32,838 bases of DNA. It comes from a bacterium. Its GTDB lineage: Bacteria; Pseudomonadota; Alphaproteobacteria; Rhizobiales; Aestuariivirgaceae. The notes under the pieces were generated by a model. The model was not told the DNA's origin, did not search any database, and saw only the letters and a list, made by a program, of their open reading frames with translations. Shown here piece by piece: positions 1 through 7,711 of the stretch. The stretch's first letter is position 1. Each line of letters starts with the position of its first letter. The translations under genes were made by a program, and so were the position numbers. The stretch is from assembly GCA_022842165.1 (NCBI GenBank), contig JALHQC010000047.1, forward strand, positions 1 through 32,838, written 5' to 3'.

Positions 1-1305
1 GGCATCGATGCGGCAGCGGTGGCGGCTGTCGGTGTGACGGGCATGCTTCCCGCGGTTGTGCTGCTGGATGAAGACGATCAGCTCCTGCGGCCCAGCATCC
101 AGCAGAGCGACGGGCGCTGTGGCAGCCAGGTGGCCGAGCTTCGCGCCGAATGGGACGAGACAGCCTTCATCGCCAAGGCGGGCAACGGCATCAACCAACA
201 GCTCGTTGGCGCCAAGCTGCGCTGGGTCGAGCAGAACGAACCGCACGTCCATGCGCGCATTAAAACGGTCTTCGGCTCCTATGACTACATCAACTGGCGA
301 TTGACGGGCGAAAAGGCCGTCGAGCAGAACTGGGCGCTGGAAGCGGGTTTCATTGACGTTGCGTCGGGCCAGATCGATGATGGGCTCGTTGCCTTCGCGC
401 GGGTGCCACGGCATGCAATTCCGCGCAAGTCCGTCTCGCACGACGTGCTGGGCCGCATCACTGCGGCGGCTGCCGAAGCCACGGGGCTGGCGCAAGGCAC
501 GCCCGTCGTGGGGGGCGCCGCCGACCTCGTTGCGTCAGCGCTTGGGGCGGGTATCGTCAATCCTGGAGATGTGTTGCTCAAGTTCGGCGGCTCGGTCGAT
601 GTTCTGATCGCCACCAGCCGGGTGGCGCCGGACCCGCGGATGTTTCTCGACTATCATCTGGTGCCCGGTCTCTTCATGCCGAACGGTTGCATGTCGACCG
701 GCGGCTCGGGCCTCAACTGGTTTGCGCGCACCTTCGCAGGGCTGGAAGCCCAGACCGCCGCCAGCCTCGGCCTGACGCTCCACCAGTACCTCGACACGCT
801 AGCCGAAAACTGCCCCGCGGGATGCGAAGGCCTGACGATCCTGCCTTATTTCCTCGGCGAAAAGACGCCGATCCACGATGCCGGCGCGCGCGGTGTGTTC
901 GATGGCCTGACCTTCTCGCACGATATCAGCCACATGTGGCGGGCGATGCTGGAGGCTTATGCCTACGCCCTCGTCCATCATGTCGAGGTGCTCAATGACA
1001 TGGGCCACCGCACGGAGAACTTCGTCGTGTCGGATGGCGGTTCCAGCAGCCGGGTGTGGATGCAGATCGTCGCCGACGTCTTGCAGAAGCCGCTCCAGCG
1101 CCTCGGCGGCCACCCCGGCTCGTGCCTCGGTGCCGCATGGACTGCGGCAATGGGAGCAGGGCTCGCCGGCGATTGGGCGGGCGTCAATCGGTTCGTCACG
1201 CGCCTCGATCGGCTGGAGCCGGATCGTGGCAAGGCCGATGTTTACCAGCAAGGCTACAAGAGATTCCGTCGCCTTTATCAGCGCCTCGCATCGTCATCAC
1301 ACTGA
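1..1305 (+). CDS. FGGY-family carbohydrate kinase, 5'-truncated by window edge
   Basis: This is a cytoplasmic ATP-dependent sugar kinase of the FGGY (xylulokinase/glycerol kinase) family. The reading frame is open from base 1, so the real start lies outside the window; by comparison with the family about 70 N-terminal residues, including the first phosphate-binding loop, are missing. Visible family hallmarks are the VGVTG segment at the left edge, the PYFLGEKTP stretch that sits before the FGGY signature region, the GGSSSRVW adenosine-binding loop and the closing CLGAAWTAA helix. Frame 1 ends with TGA at 1303-1305. A GTG at 19 is only an internal codon. The substrate is not readable; the family phosphorylates ketoses, polyols and related sugars. 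A hairpin lies about 200 bases downstream, before the convergent yciF-like gene. This kinase is probably the last gene of a sugar operon entering from the left. Confidence 0.9.
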   Translation, partial: GIDAAAVAAVGVTGMLPAVVLLDEDDQLLRPSIQQSDGRCGSQVAELRAEWDETAFIAKAGNGINQQLVGAKLRWVEQNEPHVHARIKTVFGSYDYINWRLTGEKAVEQNWALEAGFIDVASGQIDDGLVAFARVPRHAIPRKSVSHDVLGRITAAAAEATGLAQGTPVVGGAADLVASALGAGIVNPGDVLLKFGGSVDVLIATSRVAPDPRMFLDYHLVPGLFMPNGCMSTGGSGLNWFARTFAGLEAQTAASLGLTLHQYLDTLAENCPAGCEGLTILPYFLGEKTPIHDAGARGVFDGLTFSHDISHMWRAMLEAYAYALVHHVEVLNDMGHRTENFVVSDGGSSSRVWMQIVADVLQKPLQRLGGHPGSCLGAAWTAAMGAGLAGDWAGVNRFVTRLDRLEPDRGKADVYQQGYKRFRRLYQRLASSSH

Positions 1306-1411
1306 TGACAACGCAATCTCCCAATACCCGCGGATAAGCGATGCAGCTGCGGTGAGAGCGGTTGAAAGGCTCCACATCGATACCCCCAATCCCTTTCCTG
1401 ACGGTTTGGCC

Positions 1412-1435
1412 CTGCAGGACGGTTATTGTCCTCAG
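1412..1435. other. Small hairpin in the intergenic region
   Basis: CTG plus AGGAC (1412-1414, 1416-1420) pairs with GTCCT plus CAG (1428-1435), leaving a one-base bulge and a seven-base loop. There is no T tract. It sits in the 290-base gap between two convergent genes, which otherwise shows only the stronger hairpin at 1507-1543. Its function is unknown. Confidence 0.3.
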
Positions 1436-1506
1436 GTTGGAGAACGCGGCTGACGCGCTGTGAAGTCAACGACCGTCAACGCAAATTGCTCACGAGAATT
1501 GCAGTG

Positions 1507-1543
1507 CGGGTGGTTCCGCGACTGCCACAGGCAGAACCACCCG
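1507..1543. terminator. Strong hairpin between convergent genes, candidate bidirectional terminator
   Basis: The arms CGGGTGGTT (1507-1515) and AACCACCCG (1535-1543) are perfectly complementary. An inner pair CTGCC (1522-1526) / GGCAG (1530-1534) continues the stem around an ACA loop, with a six-base bulge on the left side. It lies between the kinase ending at 1305 and the minus-strand gene ending at 1596, where a shared terminator is expected. There is only a short T run on the plus side. Confidence 0.6.
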
Positions 1544-1595
1544 GTTTCATGTATGCTCTTGCACCTTGAAGCGACAGAGCTTCAGGGCTTCGTGA

Positions 1596-2105
1596 TCAGG
1601 CGGCAATGCCTTCCATGGCGGTCGCATTGGCTTCTTCCGCAATGGTATTCAGGTCTTCATCGGTCTGGGATTCTTCCTCGAGCGACTGGTTCAGCAGCTT
1701 CACCGCCTTGCTATGGCCGAGGGTTTCGGCCCAGCGCTTGAGAGTTCCATAACGCGTGATCTCATAGTGCTCGACGGCCTGTGCCGCCGAAATCAGCCCG
1801 GCATCGGCAGCCGCAGTACCCTTGTAGTCCTCAAGGATCGAGTTTCCTTCCTCGATGATGCCCTCGATGGCCTCGCACTTCTTGCCGCGCGCCGTCTGTC
1901 CGATGATGCCGAACACCTCTTCAAGGCGCGCGATCTGCCCCTCGGTCTGGGCGATGTGCTTTTCGAAGCCCTGCTTCAGCTTGGAATTCTGCGCGCCCTT
2001 CGCCATCTTTGGGAGCGCCTTGAGAATCTGCTTTTCGGCATAATAGATGTCCTTCAGCGTATCGAGAAAAAGGTCATCGAGCGTTTTGGTCTTGGCCATG
2101 GTCAT
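1596..2105 (-). CDS. YciE/YciF (DUF892) ferritin-like stress protein
   Basis: A 169-residue, almost entirely helical protein of the YciE/YciF family (DUF892), a ferritin-like four-helix bundle with a dinuclear metal site. Family members are induced by osmotic, desiccation and oxidative stress; the biochemical role is not settled. Sequence marks are the YYAEKQILKALPKM segment in helix 1, HIAQTEGQIARLE in helix 2, VEHYEITRYGTL in helix 3 and LNQSLEEESQTDEDL in helix 4, which supply the Glu/His metal ligands. Length fits the family (about 160-170). The start at 2105 (ATG, then ACC ATG two codons on) follows an AGGGG-like ribosome site. A textbook EcfG-type promoter (2141-2165) points at it from about 36 bases upstream, which supports general-stress control. 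A second copy of this domain is fused to the Mn catalase at 8503-9789. Confidence 0.93.
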   Translation of the reverse strand: MTMAKTKTLDDLFLDTLKDIYYAEKQILKALPKMAKGAQNSKLKQGFEKHIAQTEGQIARLEEVFGIIGQTARGKKCEAIEGIIEEGNSILEDYKGTAAADAGLISAAQAVEHYEITRYGTLKRWAETLGHSKAVKLLNQSLEEESQTDEDLNTIAEEANATAMEGIAA

Positions 2106-2140
2106 GATCCTGTGAAAGGGGAGGTGTCAACATGGCCTGC

Positions 2141-2165
2141 AACGACGCATGAAGGGTCAGGTTCC
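2141..2165 (-). promoter_or_regulatory. EcfG (general stress sigma factor) type promoter for the yciF-like gene
   Basis: Read on the minus strand the sequence is GGAAC, 16 bases, CGTT (plus strand: AACG at 2141-2144, GTTCC at 2161-2165). This matches the published alphaproteobacterial EcfG pattern GGAAC-N16/17-CGTT exactly. The -10 element lies about 36 bases before the ATG of the yciF-like gene, the expected geometry. It is a pattern match, not a measured promoter. Confidence 0.75.
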
Positions 2166-2283
2166 CGGCCACATGGCAAATTGTGACTCAGCGTCTGCCC
2201 GCACTGCTCCGGGAGAAAAACCGCAGGCTTCGGCTCAAGTAAGTAGCATGCAACCTGTCGGCCGCCGCGCCTTGAACTGTATA

Positions 2284-2299
2284 CTTGTGATCATACAAG
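2284..2299. promoter_or_regulatory. Candidate operator (inverted repeat CTTGT-N6-ACAAG)
   Basis: Perfect 5-base arms CTTGT (2284-2288) and ACAAG (2295-2299) flank a TGATCA-containing centre, in the AT-rich part of the divergent gap between the yciF-like gene and the GH43-like gene. Spacing and symmetry resemble a dimeric regulator site such as those of GntR-family proteins. No regulator can be assigned. Confidence 0.35.
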
Positions 2300-2336
2300 C
2301 CTGAAACGTCGTTAATCGTCTGTTAATGTCAAATAG

Positions 2337-2367
2337 TTGATTGTTTATGAACCGATAAGTTTATAGA
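2337..2367 (+). promoter_or_regulatory. Weak candidate housekeeping promoter for the GH43-like gene
   Basis: TTGATT (2337-2342), or the overlapping TTGTTT (2341-2346), lies ahead of TATAGA (2362-2367) in an AT-rich stretch about 35 bases before the ATG at 2401. The spacers (19 or 15) are not optimal, so this is only a suggestion. Confidence 0.25.
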
Positions 2368-2400
2368 TCAGCGCCGAATCAGAAATCCGGAATCGTCCCA

Positions 2401-3327
2401 ATGTCACCCTATCCCGATACCAATGTGTTTCCGCTGTTCCAGCCGGCGATCTCGGAGGATCTCAAAGATCCCTGTCCCGTGTTCGACGGCGAGATCTGGC
2501 ATGTCTTCGGCTCCACCGGCAATGTGCGGAACGAGACGTGGAAAATCCTGCATGCCACGGCCCCCGACCTCTACGGACCGTGGACCGAGCATGATCCGAT
2601 CGAGCTTCCGATCGAAGGTTCGGGCGTCGCGGCGCCGGGCGTGGTTTTCGAAGCGGGCGTCTTCCATATGTTCATCCAGACCGAGTTCATGAAATCCGGC
2701 GGCCGTTGCGAACACGCGTTATCGGATGACGGCTTCAACTGGAGCGTTCTCAAGCCTGCATTGCATGCAATTCCCGGCACCGGGGAAGACGGCATTTATG
2801 ACCCGCACCCGGCGATGATCGGCGGCGTGCGGTACATCGTCTATTCGGGAATGCCCACGTTCCAGAGAGTACCCCAACCTGACATCTATCTCGCCCGCAG
2901 CCAGTCGGACTCATGGTTCGGCCCGTGGAAACGGCTCGGAAAGATTCTCGATCACAACGACCTGCCGCACCATAATTCGCGCGAACATCCCGATTACGAA
3001 TGGGGAATCGAAGGCGCCCAGCTCGTCGAACTGCCTGACGGCCGCATTCTCCTCAACGCCACGTGCTTTCTGCCGGAAGGCGCGCGCGGCAGCAGGCAGC
3101 GTGTGTTCTTCGCCATCGCCGACCAGGTCGAAGGTCCCTATCGCTCGATCGGTCCCGTCCTCGACCCTGGCGAGCCGGGCGAAAACGGCCATTCGACCGC
3201 TCTTGTGAGTGGTAGTGAACTCACGCTGTTCTATCAGAGCCGCAGAGCCGCCACCAATCACTTCTGGCGATTCGGCATCGCCAAGTACGATCTCGCCCAG
3301 CCGATATTGTCGCGCCAGGCGGTCTAG
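2401..3327 (+). CDS. Glycoside hydrolase family 43-like beta-propeller protein
   Basis: A 308-residue protein that reads as a five-bladed beta-propeller of the GH43/GH32/GH130 group. Each blade shows the typical aromatic/Gly pattern, for example the DPCPVFDGEIWHVFGS opening, the YDPHPAMIGG blade and GIEGAQLVELPDGRILLNA. The family uses three acidic residues around the central channel; the Asp of KDPCPVFDG (about residue 23) and the Glu in the GIEGAQ segment (about 203) are candidates. No signal peptide is visible, so it is probably cytoplasmic and would act on short oligosaccharides or glycosides. It stands alone after an AT-rich 295-base divergent region. Substrate cannot be inferred; a non-catalytic propeller is also possible. 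The start at 2401 has only a weak GGAA upstream, but the next in-frame ATG would remove the first blade. Confidence 0.72.
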   Translation: MSPYPDTNVFPLFQPAISEDLKDPCPVFDGEIWHVFGSTGNVRNETWKILHATAPDLYGPWTEHDPIELPIEGSGVAAPGVVFEAGVFHMFIQTEFMKSGGRCEHALSDDGFNWSVLKPALHAIPGTGEDGIYDPHPAMIGGVRYIVYSGMPTFQRVPQPDIYLARSQSDSWFGPWKRLGKILDHNDLPHHNSREHPDYEWGIEGAQLVELPDGRILLNATCFLPEGARGSRQRVFFAIADQVEGPYRSIGPVLDPGEPGENGHSTALVSGSELTLFYQSRRAATNHFWRFGIAKYDLAQPILSRQAV

Positions 3328-3645
3328 GAATTTCTACACGCCGGTCTGGGAACGAATTTCGCCAAACCGGCTCGCCCTTCGAGTGACAGGCCCGATGACG
3401 GCGCTTGGCCATGTTGCCGGGAACCATCTGCCGGGATCGTACGTTTCATTGCCGAGACGAGGGACACTCTCTGGCAAATCTGGGATCTGGGTGCGGGCAT
3501 TCTGCTCGCGTTTCTACTCGTGGTTCTTGAAGGCATGCGCAGCGCCTGTTGCGCCATGATTTCTCTGGAGATTTCTCGACTCGACTGATTCCCGTTCTGG
3601 CGGGAAGAAAAATGAGCCGATTTATCGACTGAGAAAGGTCCAAAC
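3328..3645 (+). other. 318-base intergenic stretch with a stress promoter and long 5' leader
   Basis: The gap contains an EcfG-type promoter at 3420-3445 and a TTCCCG / CGGGAA hairpin (3589-3594, 3601-3606). An open stretch near 3442-3588 would encode a hydrophobic segment of about 16 residues but has no ATG or GTG at a sensible place. If the promoter is used, the glycosyltransferase mRNA has an untranslated leader of roughly 190 bases. No convincing gene is present. Confidence 0.5.
3420..3445 (+). promoter_or_regulatory. EcfG-type promoter ahead of the glycosyltransferase/UGM operon
   Basis: GGAAC (3420-3424), 17 bases, CGTT (3442-3445) matches the alphaproteobacterial general-stress promoter pattern. 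The first downstream gene starts at 3646. The leader is long, so a second promoter closer to the gene cannot be excluded. Confidence 0.6.
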
Positions 3646-4827
3646 ATGGCACTGGAAGCACCAGCGGCACTTGCAAAAACGACATCTACTTCGACGACGA
3701 ACCCCTCCCTGCTGCTGTGTTTCTCCCATCTTCGGTGGAATTTCGTCTTTCAGAGGCCGCAACATCTGCTCACCCGCGCGGCGCGTCATCACGAGGTCTT
3801 CTTCTTCGAAGAACCGGTCTATGAAAACGTGGCGAAGCCCGAATTGCGGGCGACGCAGCCCTCCGCCTCCATCCGCGTGCTGACGCCTGTCTTGCCGGCC
3901 GGAACCGATGGCGCCAAGGCAATCGAGATGCAGCGCATGCTGGTGAACCGTACCCTTGCGGCCCGCCAGCCGGAGCATCTGGTCCTCTGGTATTATACGC
4001 CGATGGCCCTGCCATTCACCGATCATATCGACAGCGATGTCTGCGTTTATGACTGCATGGACGAACTGTCCGCCTTCAAGAATGCGCCGCGCGAACTGGT
4101 GCAGATGGAACGGCTGCTGATGCAGCATGCCGATGTCGTGTTCACAGGCGGCCAGAGCATCTATGAAGCCAAGCGCCGGCTTCACAAGTCGATCCATCCG
4201 TTCCCCAGCAGCATCGACGTCGCGCACTTCCACAAGGCGAGAAGGGCCGGAAACGATCCTGCCGATCAGGCTGGAATTCCGCATCCGCGCGTCGGCTACT
4301 TCGGCGTCATCGACGAACGCCTCGACACGAGGCTCGTGGGTGAAACCGCCGCGAAGATGCCCGGAGTCCAGTTCATAATGATCGGTCCGGTGGTCAAGAT
4401 CAATCCGGCCGATCTGCCGCGCCATCCCAACATCCACTGGCTGGGCGGCAAGTCCTATGCCGAGCTGCCGGCCTATCTCAGGTACTGGGATGCCGGCTGG
4501 ATGCCCTTCGCGCTCAACGAGTCGACGCGCTACATCAGCCCCACCAAGACGCCGGAGTTCCTCGCTGCGGGCGTGCCCGTGGTGTCGACCGCGATCGTCG
4601 ATGTCGTGCGCACCTATGGCGCCATGGGCCTGGTCGAGATCGCCGATGCCGACGATATTCACCAGAAGCTTGCCGACGTTCTGGCCGCCCCCCAGGACGC
4701 GCTCAGGGAGGCTGCCGACGCTCATCTCAGCACCATGTCATGGGACATGACGTGGAACGAGATGTCGAAGCATCTGAACAAGGTGTCTTCGCTGCGGAAC
4801 GCCGAGCCCATGCGCCTGGGAGCTTGA
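3646..4827 (+). CDS. Glycosyltransferase, GT-B fold (GT4/TuaH-like)
   Basis: A 393-residue GT-B fold glycosyltransferase. The N-terminal half begins after a low-complexity Ser/Thr stretch with LLCFSHLRWNFVFQRPQHL, a sequence seen in teichuronic-acid TuaH-like transferases. The C-terminal nucleotide-sugar domain carries GYFGVIDERLD, WLGGKSYAELPAYL and the KTPEFLAAGVPVVST signature that follows the acidic donor-binding region. No membrane segment is seen, so it would act at the cytoplasmic face. AAAGG stands eight bases before the ATG. The stop is three bases before the UDP-galactopyranose mutase gene, so the two are co-transcribed, and the transferase may use UDP-galactofuranose. Donor and acceptor are inferred from context only. 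Confidence 0.85.
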   Translation: MALEAPAALAKTTSTSTTNPSLLLCFSHLRWNFVFQRPQHLLTRAARHHEVFFFEEPVYENVAKPELRATQPSASIRVLTPVLPAGTDGAKAIEMQRMLVNRTLAARQPEHLVLWYYTPMALPFTDHIDSDVCVYDCMDELSAFKNAPRELVQMERLLMQHADVVFTGGQSIYEAKRRLHKSIHPFPSSIDVAHFHKARRAGNDPADQAGIPHPRVGYFGVIDERLDTRLVGETAAKMPGVQFIMIGPVVKINPADLPRHPNIHWLGGKSYAELPAYLRYWDAGWMPFALNESTRYISPTKTPEFLAAGVPVVSTAIVDVVRTYGAMGLVEIADADDIHQKLADVLAAPQDALREAADAHLSTMSWDMTWNEMSKHLNKVSSLRNAEPMRLGA

Positions 4828-4830
4828 GGA

Positions 4831-5973
4831 ATGTTCGACTGGCTTATTGTAGGAGCAGGCTTCGCGGGCAGTGTGCTGGCGGAGCGGATTGCATCGCAGC
4901 GCGGTGAGTCGGTGCTCTTGATCGACCGCCGCAACCACGTCGGCGGCAACGCCTACGACTGGTATGACGACGCGGGCATTCTGGTGCATCGCTATGGCCC
5001 GCATATCTTCCACACCAACTCGGAGCAGATCAGCGGTTACCTGTCGCAGTTCACCGAGTGGCGCCCTTACGAACACCGGGTGCTGTCGAAGGTCGACGGC
5101 AAGCTGCTGCCGATCCCGATCAATCTCGACACCATCAACCGGCTCTACGACCTGAAGCTCGACTCCGCGCAGCTCGAGCAGTTCTTTGCCGACCGCCGTG
5201 AAAGCGTGGATGAGATCAAGACCTCCGAGGATGTCGTCGTCGGTACTGTCGGGCGCGAACTCTATGAGAAATTCTTCCGTGGCTATACGCGGAAGCAGTG
5301 GGGTGTCGATCCTTCGGAACTGAACAAGTCGGTGACATCGCGCGTGCCGACGCGGACCAACCAGGACGACCGGTACTTCACCGACACGTTCCAGGCGATG
5401 CCGCTGAACGGCTACGCCCGGATGTTCGAGAAAATGCTGCATCATCCGAAGATCAAGGTCATGTTGCAGACGGATTTCCGGGAGGTGCGCGACCAGATCC
5501 CCTTCAACAGGCTGATCTATACCGGTCCGGTCGACGAATTCTTCGATTGGAAGCTGGGCAAGCTTCCCTACCGCTCTCTGCGCTTCGAACACCGTACCCT
5601 GGAGCAGGAGCAGTTCCAGCCTGTGGCCGTGGTCAATTATCCGCAAACGGAGGATTACACGAGGATCACCGAGTACAAGCACTTGACTGGCCAAAAAGCA
5701 CCGAAGACCAGCATTTCCTACGAATATCCGACCGATGTCGGCGATCCCTACTACCCTGTCCCCCGTGCCGAGAACGAGGCGCTCTACAAGCGCTACGAGG
5801 CCTTGGCAAATGCGCGGCAGGATGTGTGGTTTGTCGGCAGGCTTGCGACCTACCGCTATTACAACATGGATCAGGTCGTCGGCCAGGCGTTGGCCACTTT
5901 CAGGCGTATCCAGGATGCCTTGCCGGTTTCTGCCCCGGCGGCTCAGGGCTTGCAGCAGGAGGCGGCCGAGTGA
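4831..5973 (+). CDS. glf: UDP-galactopyranose mutase
   Basis: A flavoenzyme that interconverts UDP-galactopyranose and UDP-galactofuranose, the donor for galactofuranose-containing polysaccharides. The 380-residue length is standard. The N-terminus has the FAD-binding Rossmann motif (VGAGFAGSVLAERIA, about residues 7-21). It is followed by DRRNHVGGNAYD and YGPHIFHTN, both characteristic of this family, then the FFRGYTRKQWG segment and the C-terminal FVGRLATYRYYNMDQVVGQAL FAD/substrate loop containing the conserved Arg and Tyr residues. It starts three bases after the glycosyltransferase and its TGA overlaps the GTG start of the next gene by four bases, so all three form one operon. That context points to a cell-surface or secreted galactofuranose-containing glycan, possibly under stress control through the promoter at 3420. 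Confidence 0.95.
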   Translation: MFDWLIVGAGFAGSVLAERIASQRGESVLLIDRRNHVGGNAYDWYDDAGILVHRYGPHIFHTNSEQISGYLSQFTEWRPYEHRVLSKVDGKLLPIPINLDTINRLYDLKLDSAQLEQFFADRRESVDEIKTSEDVVVGTVGRELYEKFFRGYTRKQWGVDPSELNKSVTSRVPTRTNQDDRYFTDTFQAMPLNGYARMFEKMLHHPKIKVMLQTDFREVRDQIPFNRLIYTGPVDEFFDWKLGKLPYRSLRFEHRTLEQEQFQPVAVVNYPQTEDYTRITEYKHLTGQKAPKTSISYEYPTDVGDPYYPVPRAENEALYKRYEALANARQDVWFVGRLATYRYYNMDQVVGQALATFRRIQDALPVSAPAAQGLQQEAAE

Positions 5974-7670
5974 GCGGAACCCCTGACATCTGGGGCGGCA
6001 TCGAGTGCAGTGTCGTTCGGGTCGGGGATACTGTGCGCAACCAGTTGCACGACACAGGCCACCTGTGGCGGCGCGACGATATTGCCCTCATTGCCGGATT
6101 GGGTCTGAAGACGGTCCGTTACCCCGTGCTCTGGGAAATGGTCGAACAGCAGCGCGGCAGGATGGACTGGCGGTGGACGGACGAGCGCCTGGGCGAACTC
6201 CGCAAATTCGGCATCGCTCCGATCGCCGGTCTCGTCCATCATGGATCGGGGCCGGTCTGGACCAATCTGCTTGATCCCGAATTTCCGGAGGATCTGGCGG
6301 CCTATGCGGCAAGTGTTGCCGCGAGATATCCGTGGCTGGAGATGTACACGCCGGTGAATGAGCCGTTCACGACGGCACGGCTCTGCGGCCTTTACGGTCT
6401 ATGGCATCCTCACACCAGGGACGAGCAGGTCTGCTTTCGCATCACCGTGGCGGAATGCAGGGCAACGGCCTTGGCGATGAAGGCGATCCGCCGGATCAAC
6501 CCCCACGCGAAGCTTGTCCAGACCGAGGATTTTGGAAGAATCTATTCGACGCCGCCTTTGGCCGAACAGGCGGAATACGAGAACGAGCGGCGCTGGCTCT
6601 CGATCGACCTGCTGACCGGACGGGTGACTGAAAGCCATCCATTCTATCGGCGCCTGATTGCGGCAGGAGTGGACGGCGCGCACCTCGAGGATCTGCAAGC
6701 CGAGCCGGCCGTTCCCGACATCATCGGGATCGATTACTACCTGACAAGCGACCGCGTGCTCGACCATCGCCTCGAGCTTCATCCGGATGAGCCCGTTGGC
6801 GGCAACGGCAGGACAACCTATGTCGATATCGCGGCCGTCCGGTCGGACCTGCCGCGTCACAAGACCGGGCTTCAAGGCCGTCTCGCCGAGATATGGGAGC
6901 GCTACGGCCTGCCGATCGCTGTGACCGAATTGCACAACGGCTGCACCAGGGACGAGCATGTTCGCTGGCTGATGGAAGGCTGGCGCACCGCCAAAGCCGC
7001 ATGCGAAAACGGTATCGACGTGCGTGCGGTGACATCGTGGTCGCTGTTCGGCGCGCAGGACTGGAATTCGATGCTCACCCGCCAGGATGGCTATTATGAA
7101 TGCGGCGCCTTCGATGCGCGCTACGTGCCGCCGCAGCCGACAATCGTCGCCCGTGCTATATCTCATCTGGCCCAGGCCGGCGAGTTTGATCATCCCGTCC
7201 TCGACCGGCCCGGCTGGTGGCATCGCGCCGAGACCAGGCAGGAAGACTCGCGGCCTATCGTGCTGGCCGGATTCGAGCGGCTGGCCTCCGTCATCGAGGA
7301 GTGTTGCAGCCACAGGAGGCTCCGCGTGGTGCCGGCCGGCAGTGTCAAGGAACCAGCGGTGCTTTTCGAACGCCACGATGCCTGGGCCGTCATCCGCATC
7401 GAACACCGTCCGCCGCTGGTGGAAAAGAGAAGCGGCGCTGCGGCGCTTGTTCTGCACTGCATGTTTGCGGAAGGCGGGGACCTGTCACTGGAGCTTCCGG
7501 CCCAGCCGGACCTCAAGGACTTCGCCCATACCTTCCTTGACCTCATGATCGATAGCCGGAATGGTCATCTCCGCTGTCTGGAGCCGCCTCGGTCGGCCAT
7601 CATGAACGGCATCGTGGGACCCGCGCATCAGGCAGGTGCCGGAAGCTATAAGGCCGACAGCGCCGCATGA
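5970..7670 (+). CDS. GH1-like TIM-barrel protein with non-standard C-terminal domain
   Basis: A 566-residue protein whose first ~400 residues follow glycoside hydrolase family 1. Both catalytic carboxylates look present: YTPVNEP gives the acid/base Glu131, and AVTELHNG gives the nucleophile Glu320. GTG at 5970 is chosen as start because it overlaps the glf stop (GTGA) and begins right at the barrel; upstream codons in this frame belong to the glf shadow. In rhizobial relatives I recall, a GH1-like barrel is joined to an RmlD-type dTDP-sugar reductase domain. Here the C-terminal ~160 residues (from about 405) begin with a stretch like the RmlD start (SRPIVLAG, 427-434) but show no glycine-rich nucleotide loop or Tyr-x3-Lys. 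The role may be glycan trimming or sugar sensing linked to galactofuranose polymer synthesis. No signal peptide. Confidence 0.75.
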   Translation: MSGTPDIWGGIECSVVRVGDTVRNQLHDTGHLWRRDDIALIAGLGLKTVRYPVLWEMVEQQRGRMDWRWTDERLGELRKFGIAPIAGLVHHGSGPVWTNLLDPEFPEDLAAYAASVAARYPWLEMYTPVNEPFTTARLCGLYGLWHPHTRDEQVCFRITVAECRATALAMKAIRRINPHAKLVQTEDFGRIYSTPPLAEQAEYENERRWLSIDLLTGRVTESHPFYRRLIAAGVDGAHLEDLQAEPAVPDIIGIDYYLTSDRVLDHRLELHPDEPVGGNGRTTYVDIAAVRSDLPRHKTGLQGRLAEIWERYGLPIAVTELHNGCTRDEHVRWLMEGWRTAKAACENGIDVRAVTSWSLFGAQDWNSMLTRQDGYYECGAFDARYVPPQPTIVARAISHLAQAGEFDHPVLDRPGWWHRAETRQEDSRPIVLAGFERLASVIEECCSHRRLRVVPAGSVKEPAVLFERHDAWAVIRIEHRPPLVEKRSGAAALVLHCMFAEGGDLSLELPAQPDLKDFAHTFLDLMIDSRNGHLRCLEPPRSAIMNGIVGPAHQAGAGSYKADSAA

Positions 7671-7681
7671 TGTCGAAGCCC

Positions 7682-7711
7682 CATCAGGCTTCGCGGGCCC
7701 CCAGCCTGATG
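7682..7711. terminator. Hairpin at convergent gene ends
   Basis: CATCAGGCT (7682-7690) and AGCCTGATG (7703-7711) form a perfect nine-base stem with a twelve-base loop. It lies just after the GH1-like stop and inside the last codons of the minus-strand isochorismatase gene. A role as terminator for the upstream operon is likely; no T tract follows. Confidence 0.5.

Noticed and set aside
2353..2364. CGATAAGTTTAT shared by the region before the GH43-like gene and the oxyR promoter (24670-24681).
   Set aside because: A 12-base match between two AT-rich promoters is expected by chance in 33 kb, and no common regulator is suggested.
3442..3588. Open frame upstream of the glycosyltransferase with a hydrophobic segment (LGAGILLAFLLVVLEG), resembling a small membrane protein.
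   Set aside because: No ATG or GTG start with a ribosome site precedes the hydrophobic part, and the frame begins inside the candidate promoter. It may be a gene remnant, but evidence is too thin.
5298..5969. Upstream extension of the GH1-like frame by more than 220 codons.
   Set aside because: It lies inside the glf gene in another frame and reads as low-quality Arg/Gly-rich shadow sequence. The GTG at 5970 overlaps the glf stop.
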